Position numbers and translations under genes: made by a program. DNA of 11,251 nt, taken from positions 1 through 11,251 of the forward strand of contig JADFLN010000043.1 of the NCBI GenBank assembly GCA_022564385.1, in the 5' to 3' direction. Positions 5,674 through 11,251 of the stretch are shown here, in pieces (positions within the stretch are counted from its first letter, which is position 1; every line of letters starts with the position of its first letter). The notes under the pieces are model-generated. The model was not told the origin of the DNA. It was given only the letters and a program-made list of their open reading frames with translations, and ran no database searches. This stretch comes from Nitrososphaerota archaeon. Lineage in GTDB: Archaea; Thermoproteota; Nitrososphaeria; Nitrososphaerales; Nitrosopumilaceae.

Positions 5674-6699
5674 ATGACTTCAATGGACGCATTAGACAAG
5701 GAACTTCTTAATGAGATTCAATGGACATTTCCACTTGTAACAAGACCTTTTGATGCTATTGCTAAAAAATTTAACACTACTCCCAAAATTATCAAAGACC
5801 ATCTAAATAATCTAAAGAAAATTGGTATTCTAAGACAACTAAGTGCAATTTTTGACACCCGAATGCTTGGTTACACAAGTTCTCTAGTTGCAATGGAAAT
5901 TGAACATGATAAACTTGAATACGTTGCAAGTCAAATTAATCGTCATCCTGGTGTTAGCCATAATTATGAACGTGAACATCAGTTTAATCTTTGGTTTACT
6001 TTGGCTGTTCCACCTGGTACAGATTTGAAGACAGAGGTTGACAGGTTCAATGTCTTAAAAGGAATTAAAAAAGTAAGAATGCTTCCCACTCTACAACTAT
6101 TCAAGATTGGTGTAAAATTAGATATGGTGGATGGAAAGAAACATGAGATTGCTCCTACTGAAAAGAAAAAAGAGATTAAAAATATAAAATTTGAACCTAC
6201 AGAAGACGACAAAAACTTTATCCGTGAATTACAAAAAGACATGGAAATAATTGATGAACCATTTGTAAATGCTGCAAATAATCTTGGAATTACTGAAAAT
6301 GAATTATTTGAAAAAATGAAATTTTATGAAGACAATGGGATAATGAGAAGATTTGCAGCAATCCTGAGACACCGACAAGTTGGATTTACTGCAAATGGGA
6401 TGATAGTTTGGATAGTTCCTGAAGATAGAATATCTGAAGTTGGAGAAAAGCTAGGAGCGTTTCCTCAAGTTAGTCATTGTTATGAGAGACCCACGTATCC
6501 TGACTGGCCATACAATGTTTTTTCAATGATTCATTGTAAAACTCAGGATGAGGCACATGATGTGGCAAAAACAATACAAAAACAAATCAACGTTCCTGAA
6601 TACCAAATTCTCTTTAGTTCTCGTGAATTCAAAAAAATTAGAGTAGAATATTTTGTAGAAAAATCTTTTACTTTCGAAGAAACTATTCCTGCTTCCTAG
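5674..6699 (+). CDS. Siroheme decarboxylase, fused AhbA-AhbB (NirD/NirL-like)
   Basis: The 341-residue protein holds two Lrp/AsnC-like modules joined by a charged linker (about 151-174). Each has a winged-helix part (8-60 and 178-232) and a ferredoxin-like part. Module 1 carries GVSHNYEREH with NLWFTL (93-110), the AhbA/NirD signature. Module 2 carries QVSHCYERP followed by DWPYNVFSMIH (265-287), the AhbB/NirL signature. AhbAB removes two acetate carboxyls from siroheme to give 12,18-didecarboxysiroheme, entering the alternative heme pathway. Automatic annotation often calls this an AsnC regulator; the His/Tyr/Arg blocks and the neighbouring siroheme gene argue for the enzyme. In many archaea the subunits are separate, so the fusion gives a fixed 1:1 ratio. 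Heme d1 NirDL is related, but no d1 genes are visible. Confidence 0.88.
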   Translation: MTSMDALDKELLNEIQWTFPLVTRPFDAIAKKFNTTPKIIKDHLNNLKKIGILRQLSAIFDTRMLGYTSSLVAMEIEHDKLEYVASQINRHPGVSHNYEREHQFNLWFTLAVPPGTDLKTEVDRFNVLKGIKKVRMLPTLQLFKIGVKLDMVDGKKHEIAPTEKKKEIKNIKFEPTEDDKNFIRELQKDMEIIDEPFVNAANNLGITENELFEKMKFYEDNGIMRRFAAILRHRQVGFTANGMIVWIVPEDRISEVGEKLGAFPQVSHCYERPTYPDWPYNVFSMIHCKTQDEAHDVAKTIQKQINVPEYQILFSSREFKKIRVEYFVEKSFTFEETIPAS

Positions 6700-7034
6700 A
6701 ATTCATTCTCATCATGTCCAACCACATGAATTGAACAAAAATATAGATCATTCATGTTGCAATAGTATGTGGAATTGTCACCACACATTTTACATGGTGG
6801 CTTTTCATCTTCCCTTGATAATTTTGTATGATAAATTTTACTTCTACTAGTGATGGTTGAATCCTTGTAAATTCTTGTCAAATTTGCATAGTATTCAAAC
6901 TCTCTCGTGGATAATGGCTGTTCATTTTTTATTTTTTTAATAATTACTTTCCATTTTTCATATTTACCAATTTTGGCAAGCTTCATTCTTTCTATAACTT
7001 CTAGTGTTTTCTGTGAGTCTATTGGAATTATCAT
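6696..7034 (-). CDS. Unknown 112-residue protein with a B-box-like zinc finger
   Basis: Residues 1-75 form a basic, probably helical domain without recognised motifs. The C-terminal 32 residues hold a metal site: Cys81-x2-Cys84-x7-Cys92-x7-Cys100-x2-His103-x3-His107, with Asn95/Asp96 between the third and fourth cysteines. Spacing and the aromatic residues (YYC, YFC) resemble the B-box finger of eukaryotic TRIM proteins, usually a protein-protein interaction module. Function is unknown. The start lies 7 bases after the aldo/keto reductase stop, so the two are co-transcribed. Its stop shares CTAG with the converging siroheme decarboxylase stop. The zinc site is well supported; the B-box label is an inference from spacing. 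Confidence 0.7.
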   Translation of the reverse strand: MIIPIDSQKTLEVIERMKLAKIGKYEKWKVIIKKIKNEQPLSTREFEYYANLTRIYKDSTITSRSKIYHTKLSREDEKPPCKMCGDNSTYYCNMNDLYFCSIHVVGHDENEF

Positions 7035-7041
7035 CTAATGA

Positions 7042-8040
7042 TTAATTTGCTTCAGGTGTTGCCTTTAATTCATACGTAGGCCACGTATTGTACAATTCAT
7101 CAATCTCTTTCATATCTGATGTTGAAATGTATTCTTTTTTTGTCATTTCTGCATAATTGATAATTTCTTCCTCACTTATCATTGTGGGAAATACTGATGC
7201 AAATCCTTTCTTTGTCATGATAAACTTCATTGCTAATTCTATAATGCTTAATCCATTTCTTTCTGCAATTGATCTTATCTGTTCAACTTTTTCTAATGAT
7301 GCTTTGATCCATTCTCCTTTTCTTATTGATCTGTGATCTTTTTCATCCATCTTTGTGTCAGCATTTACTTTTCCTGTAAGTATTCCTGATGCTTCTGGAA
7401 CTCTAACTAGAATTCCTACATTTTTTTCCTCAGCTTTTTTCAATAATTCATTTCCTGGAGTTTGTTCTAAGATATTGTAAACTGTTTGAACTGCACTAAG
7501 ATTTGTCCTATCCATTGCTTCTAGACCTTCTTGTGTCCAACCAATTGCAGGGCCTAATGCTACTTGGTATGTTTTTATGGTTTCATCTGCAACTAAACTA
7601 TCAAGTACATTAAAAATTGAATCATCTCTTATGTGGTTTAGTTTAGGATTATGCAAACCATACATGTCAAGATGATCTGTTTGTAATCTCTCTAAACTAT
7701 TTTTTAATGCCTTTCTTGTAAAGTCTTCATCAAATTTCTGTGGAAGCTCAGTGTGTCCAATTTGATCTACCCCTTCAAAATCATAACCATATTTTGTGGA
7801 GATGACAATCTCATCTCTCATGTCTTTGAAAACTTCACCAATCAATCTCTCACTTTTTCCTTTGCCGTACATGTCTCCTGTTTCAAAGAAATTAATTCCT
7901 ACATCATATGCTTTTTTTAGCATTCTTTTAGCCTCATCTTCTTCAATCTTTTTACCCCACCAATCAAGAGCAATAGCCCATGCACCAAATCCTAATTCTG
8001 ATACTTTGATGTCTGTTTTTCCTAGTTTATTGTAATTCAA
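7042..8040 (-). CDS. Aldo/keto reductase
   Basis: The 332-residue protein has the AKR barrel and the complete catalytic tetrad: Asp56 and Tyr58 in ETGDMYGKGKSE, Lys83 in ISTKYGY, and His130 in YGLHNPK. It should reduce carbonyl compounds with NADPH in the cytosol. The sequence resembles the broad YhdN/AKR11-12-like group, whose substrates are rarely known. The first codon is TTG. It is preferred because the family N-terminus (MNYNKLGKTDIKVSELGFG) begins exactly there and a strong Shine-Dalgarno sequence lies 6 bases upstream. The gene is followed by the B-box-like protein in an operon. Nothing links it directly to the heme genes. Confidence 0.9.
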   Translation of the reverse strand: MNYNKLGKTDIKVSELGFGAWAIALDWWGKKIEEDEAKRMLKKAYDVGINFFETGDMYGKGKSERLIGEVFKDMRDEIVISTKYGYDFEGVDQIGHTELPQKFDEDFTRKALKNSLERLQTDHLDMYGLHNPKLNHIRDDSIFNVLDSLVADETIKTYQVALGPAIGWTQEGLEAMDRTNLSAVQTVYNILEQTPGNELLKKAEEKNVGILVRVPEASGILTGKVNADTKMDEKDHRSIRKGEWIKASLEKVEQIRSIAERNGLSIIELAMKFIMTKKGFASVFPTMISEEEIINYAEMTKKEYISTSDMKEIDELYNTWPTYELKATPEAN

Positions 8041-8046
8041 TTTTTT

Positions 8047-8055
8047 ACCTCCTTT
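8047..8055 (-). promoter_or_regulatory. Strong Shine-Dalgarno sequence for the aldo/keto reductase
   Basis: AAAGGAGGT on the minus strand ends 6 bases before the TTG start at 8040. It fixes that weak codon as the start. It implies a leadered mRNA, unlike the leaderless spacing seen for most genes here. Confidence 0.85.
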
Positions 8056-8147
8056 TGTTTTGATTTTATTTCAGTATCTCTCAAAACTGTTTTCCCATTT
8101 GAAATTTCATCATTTATGTTTATCCCAGATTTGCATTATTGATATTT

Positions 8148-8158
8148 GGGTTTTATAA
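8148..8158 (-). promoter_or_regulatory. Possible TATA box upstream of the aldo/keto reductase
   Basis: TTATAAAACCC on the minus strand lies about 115 bases before the TTG and would give a leader of roughly 85 bases. Another AT-rich element (ACATAAATG, about 8112-8121) would give a leader of about 50 bases. The 165-base spacer holds no other feature that I can support. Confidence 0.3.
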
Positions 8159-8205
8159 TGAAATGGTTAAAATTTTGATATGTGTTAGAGTAATTTGTGA
8201 TAAAT

Positions 8206-8880
8206 TTACCCCATACTTATAATTAGAGGTATAATATCTTTTTTGACACATACAATCATTGGAATGTCATTTTTGACATATGTCGATACTTGGGTCTCTC
8301 TCAAATCCATGATAAGATCTTGAAAATCTCTAATATCATCTACTTCAAATGCTAACAGAAAATCTTCATCATGGATTCCAAAAGAGTATGTTGTATTTAG
8401 TACAACTTGTGGGTATCTCTTGCTAATCTCAATATGTTCATCCATTATCTCTTGGCGTTTTTCTTTTGGTAACAAATACCACTCTCTTGTCTTTGTAAAT
8501 GGATAAACAATTACGTGTTTTTTTGGCTCATTTCCTGTAACAAATCCATGAGCTTTTGATTCTTTTGAATAAATTGATGGTCGTGTACATGACAAGTATG
8601 TGATAGATGGTATGATGTATTTTCCAAATACTGTTTTGTATAATTTTTCAATAACTACTTGAATTTCTTCAACTGTCTTTGCTGCAAACCAAAACAAAAA
8701 ATCTGTATCATCCCTTAGTCCTAGATTTGAATAAGATCTAAACATAATTCCTGAATTTTTAATTATAATTTCAACCTCTTTTGCAGATTCTTCTTTTGCC
8801 AAGTCTGCCATCCATCTCCATTTAGGATCTACTTTGAAAAATGAGAAATTAAAATAGTATTGTTCATTATCTTCTGACAT
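8206..8880 (-). CDS. HemQ/ChdC-like coproheme decarboxylase of the chlorite dismutase superfamily
   Basis: The 224-residue protein has two ferredoxin-like halves. The C-terminal half carries the heme site: Tyr126-Pro-Phe-Thr-Lys130, then WYLLPKEKR (134-142), His149 in MDEHIEI, NTTYSFGIHDEDF (162-174) and DLRETQVSTY (192-201). Tyr126 and Lys130 match the catalytic Tyr and nearby Lys of HemQ, and His149 matches the proximal heme ligand. Thirteen residues after that His, where chlorite dismutases need Arg and firmicute HemQ has Gln, there is Asn162. Chlorite dismutation is therefore unlikely. Coproheme decarboxylation or heme binding is the best inference; many archaeal homologues are untested. 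A TATA box 26 bases upstream suggests a separate leaderless transcript. Confidence 0.8.
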   Translation of the reverse strand: MSEDNEQYYFNFSFFKVDPKWRWMADLAKEESAKEVEIIIKNSGIMFRSYSNLGLRDDTDFLFWFAAKTVEEIQVVIEKLYKTVFGKYIIPSITYLSCTRPSIYSKESKAHGFVTGNEPKKHVIVYPFTKTREWYLLPKEKRQEIMDEHIEISKRYPQVVLNTTYSFGIHDEDFLLAFEVDDIRDFQDLIMDLRETQVSTYVKNDIPMIVCVKKDIIPLIISMG

Positions 8881-8902
8881 GTTTTTTCCAATCTTGAAAC
8901 CC

Positions 8903-8910
8903 TATTTAAA
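8903..8910 (-). promoter_or_regulatory. TATA box of the HemQ-like gene
   Basis: TTTAAATA on the minus strand is centred about 26 bases before the ATG at 8880, inside the 42-base gap after the DUF167 gene. This predicts a leaderless transcript separate from the sufC unit. Confidence 0.5.
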
Positions 8911-8922
8911 CAAAAATTAGAT

Positions 8923-9138
8923 TCATTGTTGTAGGATTTCTATAATTTTTTGCTTGGATTTGTGACCTGATTTTATCTGTACATATGCAGTTGATACTCC
9001 AAAATATTTTGCCAGTTTCTTGACAATCTCTTTATTGGCTTCTCCTTTGTCTGGATTTGATTTAATTCCAATGTTAATTTGATTGTCTTTTATTTCTAGA
9101 AATTCTTTAGCAATTTTCACTTGAACTCTGTAAATCAA
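8923..9138 (-). CDS. DUF167 (YggU/UPF0235) family protein
   Basis: The 71-residue protein contains the family core PDKGEANKEIVKKLAKYFGV (29-48), then VQIKSGHKSKQKIIEI (53-68). DUF167 proteins are small alpha/beta proteins found in all domains of life; their role is not established. The length is slightly short, because the N-terminal strand is brief. The only start that keeps the first strand is a TTG at 9138, 24 bases after the sufC stop; no clear Shine-Dalgarno sequence precedes it. It is probably co-transcribed with sufC. A TTTAAA element in the sufC stop region could also serve as a promoter. Confidence 0.8.
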   Translation of the reverse strand: MIYRVQVKIAKEFLEIKDNQINIGIKSNPDKGEANKEIVKKLAKYFGVSTAYVQIKSGHKSKQKIIEILQQ

Positions 9139-9162
9139 TAGTTTTTTAAAAAAATATTCTGT

Positions 9163-9942
9163 TTAAATTTGATTAGGCTTCTGTTTTGTAACCCATTCAT
9201 AACCCTCTTTTTCTAGTTTATCAGCAAGTGTTGCATCGCCAGTTTTCATGATTTTTCCATCTGCAAATACATGTACAAAATCCAGTTTGTCTAAGTATTT
9301 CAAAATTCTAGCATAGTGAGTAATAATAATTGTCGTTGCATTTTTACCCGAAACCTGACTAATTGCTTTTGCTACTGATTGAATTGCATCAATATCTAAA
9401 CCAGAGTCTGGCTCATCTAAAATTGCAATTTTTGGTCGTAGTACTGCCATTTGTAAAACTTCTGCACGTTTCTTCTCTCCTCCAGAGAATCCTTCGTTAA
9501 GATATCTTGAAAGAAATTCTTCTTTTAATCCCACTTTAGCTAAATTTTCTTTTAGATATTTTTGAAATTCTCTTACTGTGATGAAGACTTCTCTTTCGTC
9601 ACCTTCAAGTGCTTTACTTAAAGAGTTGTAAGCTGTTCTAAGAAAGTGAGAAAATCCTACACCTGAAACTTCTGTTGGGTATTGAAATCCTAAGAACAAT
9701 CCTTTCTTTGCTCTTTCATCCGCCTTTAATCCTAAAATGCTTTCACCGTCAATCAAAATATCTCCTTGTGTAACTTTGTATTTTGGATGTCCAAGTAATG
9801 TGTAAGCTAGTGTACTTTTTCCTGAACCATTTGGTCCCATTATGGCATGTATTTCTCCAGGACCTGTCTTTAGATTGACTCCTTTGAGAATTTCTTTACC
9901 TTCTCTTGTTACATGAAGATCTTTGATTTCTAATACAGCCAT
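9163..9942 (-). CDS. sufC: Fe-S cluster assembly ATPase SufC
   Basis: SufC is the soluble ABC ATPase of the SUF system and drives cluster assembly on the SufB-SufD scaffold. The 259-residue protein has Walker A GPNGSGKST (36-44), the Q-loop GFQYPTEVSGVGF (85-97), signature FSGGEKKR (152-159), Walker B IAILDEPDSGLD (172-183) and the H-loop His209. The YPTEVSGV and SGGEKKRAEVLQ details separate SufC from transport ATPases. sufB and sufD normally sit next to it but are not in the window on either side. The ATG is supported by a TATA box 26 bases upstream. It probably shares an mRNA with the DUF167 gene. Fe-S clusters are needed by the radical-SAM enzymes of the Ahb heme route, a functional but not genetic link. 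Confidence 0.95.
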   Translation of the reverse strand: MAVLEIKDLHVTREGKEILKGVNLKTGPGEIHAIMGPNGSGKSTLAYTLLGHPKYKVTQGDILIDGESILGLKADERAKKGLFLGFQYPTEVSGVGFSHFLRTAYNSLSKALEGDEREVFITVREFQKYLKENLAKVGLKEEFLSRYLNEGFSGGEKKRAEVLQMAVLRPKIAILDEPDSGLDIDAIQSVAKAISQVSGKNATTIIITHYARILKYLDKLDFVHVFADGKIMKTGDATLADKLEKEGYEWVTKQKPNQI

Positions 9943-9964
9943 GTTGCGCTGTATTTTGTTTCAC

Positions 9965-9971
9965 TATATAA
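9965..9971 (-). promoter_or_regulatory. TATA box of sufC
   Basis: TTATATA on the minus strand is centred 26 bases before the sufC ATG at 9942. It is one of the best matches in the window and predicts a leaderless mRNA. Confidence 0.6.
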
Positions 9972-10011
9972 TGCCGACGAAATTTAGCTAATCCTAACGG
10001 ACATTCTCGAT

Positions 10012-10028
10012 TAAAAAAATAAAAAAAG
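10012..10028 (-). terminator. T-run terminator after the tfb gene
   Basis: On the minus strand, just past the tfb stop, the RNA would read a run of U interrupted by single A residues (TTTTTTTATTTTTTTAA). This fits archaeal intrinsic termination between the gar1-tfb unit and the sufC promoter. No strong hairpin precedes it. Confidence 0.55.
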
Positions 10029-10035
10029 GTGTGTG

Positions 10036-10992
10036 TTAATTTTTGGTCAGAGATGGCCTCAAAGTAATTTTGAGTTTGTAACATGTTAGAATCTCTTTAC
10101 ATCTATTTCTGATAGTAACTTCTGTGACTCCTGCAACACTTGAAACGTCTCTTTGAAGTACGTTTTGTCCAAGTAAGACTGATGCAACATATAGATATGC
10201 TGCTGCAATTCCATTTGGAGCCTTTCCATCTGAAATGCTATTATCTTTGGTTTTTTCTGCAATTTCCAAGGCTAGTCTTTCAACTCTGACCTCAGTTTGT
10301 GTCATATTTGCTATCTTTGAGATGTATTTGTCCATGGTAACAATTGGGACTGTAAATTGTCCCATTTCCATTACCATGGTTCTATAGTATCTTGCTGCAA
10401 GTTTTGTTTTTGATTTGACATCTTTTGACGAACATATTCCGCGACAAATTTCTTCTAGTGATCTTATTACTTCACATTGTTTGCATGCCATGTAAATTGT
10501 AGCAGCTGTAATACTGACTACTGATTTTCCCTTCACATCAACATGTCCATCCAAGTTTCTGTATATCATAGAAGCAGTTTCCAATACGTTTCTTGAAAGA
10601 TTAAGACCATCACATGTTTCGCCCATTTTTGCTAAAACATTTGCAAGTCTTCTTTCTCTTGGTGAGGAAACTCGTATTCTTTGTTGCCATTTTCTGAGAT
10701 TGTGCATCTGATTTGCAACTTCGTGGTTGATTGTTTTTCCACTAAAGTCTTTTGTACCGAGTGAAATCTCAGTTGTTATTCCCAAGTCATGTTGGGAATA
10801 AGTTACTTGTCCGGTTGCTCTTGCTAGCTTCATCTTGTCTTCAAGATTCGAACTAATTGTTTCTGGACCAAAATCTGCAATCTGATCAGCGACTACAACG
10901 CCACAACCAGAGCAGATTATTTCACCATTCTGCTTGTCATCTACTAATGTAGATTTACATTCAGGACAGCTTTGGGGTTCAAGTATATTCAT
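10036..10992 (-). CDS. tfb: Transcription initiation factor B (TFIIB homologue)
   Basis: TFB bridges TBP at the promoter and RNA polymerase. The 318-residue protein has the N-terminal zinc ribbon Cys9-x2-Cys12 and Cys27-x2-Cys30. The B-reader/linker follows, with FGPETISSNLEDKM and TYSQHDLGITTEIS (about 41-77). Two cyclin-like repeats lie at about 110-205 and 215-305, the second ending in the BRE-contacting helix-turn-helix DVSSVAGVTEVTIRNR. Length and architecture are complete. Thaumarchaea usually encode several TFBs, so whether this is the housekeeping one is unknown; its coupling to gar1 suggests so. The ATG overlaps the gar1 TGA as ATGA, and there is no promoter of its own that I can see. 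Confidence 0.95.
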   Translation of the reverse strand: MNILEPQSCPECKSTLVDDKQNGEIICSGCGVVVADQIADFGPETISSNLEDKMKLARATGQVTYSQHDLGITTEISLGTKDFSGKTINHEVANQMHNLRKWQQRIRVSSPRERRLANVLAKMGETCDGLNLSRNVLETASMIYRNLDGHVDVKGKSVVSITAATIYMACKQCEVIRSLEEICRGICSSKDVKSKTKLAARYYRTMVMEMGQFTVPIVTMDKYISKIANMTQTEVRVERLALEIAEKTKDNSISDGKAPNGIAAAYLYVASVLLGQNVLQRDVSSVAGVTEVTIRNRCKEILTCYKLKITLRPSLTKN

Positions 10993-11251
10993 TTTTTTCT
11001 TCTCCTAAATTTTTTTGGTGTGTTAACAGGAGGTTGGTCAACTGCGAAAACATTTTTGCCAATGTATTTTTTGATATTGTTTGTTAATGGAGTTGCTGAT
11101 GCAAATGGTCTACTTACTGGACCAATCAATTCCATTACTTTTGCAACTCTAGTTCCTTTTTCGTCACAGAGTATTTGTCCTTCAACTAGTTTGTTTGATA
11201 GTTGAATGATTACCCTGCCACTACCGGCTAGGTGCATTATTTCTCCTACCT
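10989..11251 (-). CDS. gar1: H/ACA RNP protein Gar1 (5' end outside window)
   Basis: Gar1 binds Cbf5 in the H/ACA ribonucleoprotein that pseudouridylates rRNA. The visible protein reads MHLAGSGRVII, then VAKVMELIGPVSRPFASA (31-48 of the visible Met form), the six-stranded barrel core of the Gar1/Naf1 family. It ends in a basic KKFRRRKK tail. The frame stays open from the ATG at 11237 to the window edge and reads VGEI before that Met. This fits the usual Gar1 start (LG.V.H...), so the true start is probably just beyond the window. It is the first gene in the unit with tfb; this pairing is widespread in archaea. Confidence 0.88.
   Translation of the reverse strand, partial: VGEIMHLAGSGRVIIQLSNKLVEGQILCDEKGTRVAKVMELIGPVSRPFASATPLTNNIKKYIGKNVFAVDQPPVNTPKKFRRRKK

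Noticed and set aside
5674..6699. Lrp/AsnC transcriptional regulator
   Set aside because: Two fused modules carry AhbA- and AhbB-type His/Tyr/Arg motifs and sit beside the siroheme gene; a siroheme decarboxylase fits better, although DNA binding is not excluded.
8206..8880. True chlorite dismutase
   Set aside because: The distal Arg needed for chlorite turnover is replaced by Asn162, and no perchlorate or chlorite genes are nearby.
9896..10084. Short minus-strand frame spanning the sufC promoter
   Set aside because: It overlaps tfb, the terminator and the sufC TATA box, and its composition is not protein-like.
10972..11205. Plus-strand frame opposite gar1
   Set aside because: It is antisense to the strongly supported Gar1 coding sequence.
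1..11251. Insertion sequences, integrases, attachment sites or defence islands
   Set aside because: No transposase, integrase, terminal inverted repeats or nuclease/helicase modules were seen; nothing flanking the tRNA looks like an integrated element.

Overview
The window looks like a low-GC archaeal chromosome segment, most likely from a Nitrosopumilus-type ammonia-oxidising thaumarchaeon (Nitrososphaerota). The evidence is a transcription factor B gene, a Gar1 gene of the H/ACA RNP, a tRNA-Leu with a short anticodon-loop intron, the archaeal siroheme route to heme, and TATA boxes placed about 26-28 bases before start codons, as in leaderless archaeal transcripts. The lineage is an inference from gene content and protein style; no search was run.

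Left edge (1-1050): the lysine-rich tail of a truncated plus-strand gene carries 30-bp tandem repeats. It is followed by a convergent small OB-fold protein, tRNA-Leu(CAA) on the plus strand, and a 40-residue C2H2 zinc-finger protein on the minus strand. At 1049-2347 a plus-strand pair encodes a DedA/VTT-type membrane protein and an HD-domain phosphohydrolase, which abut exactly.

Centre (2344-6699): a heme/siroheme block. The minus strand reads precorrin-2 dehydrogenase/sirohydrochlorin ferrochelatase, then hemA, then hemB, then a 103-residue unknown protein, with ATGA stop-start overlaps at two of the three junctions. Divergently, the plus strand encodes a single-chain fusion of the two siroheme decarboxylase subunits (AhbA-AhbB type). 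HemA and HemB supply early tetrapyrrole precursors, the dehydrogenase/ferrochelatase makes siroheme, and the Ahb fusion starts converting siroheme to heme. HemL, HemC, HemD, the uroporphyrinogen methyltransferase, AhbC and AhbD are not in the window.

Right (6696-11251): all genes are on the minus strand. In transcription order they are gar1 (cut by the window edge) and tfb with an ATGA overlap; sufC and a DUF167 protein; a HemQ/coproheme-decarboxylase-like protein of the chlorite dismutase superfamily; and an aldo/keto reductase followed by a B-box-like zinc-finger protein. The HemQ-like protein may connect to the central heme block by acting at the coproheme step.

No mobile element, CRISPR array, prophage or clear new defence system was seen. 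The points most worth a second look are the HemQ-like protein near an Ahb-type pathway, the unknown gene coupled to hemB, the two small zinc-finger proteins, the tRNA intron, and the unusual TTG plus strong Shine-Dalgarno start of the reductase. No gene-free stretch exceeds 170 bases.
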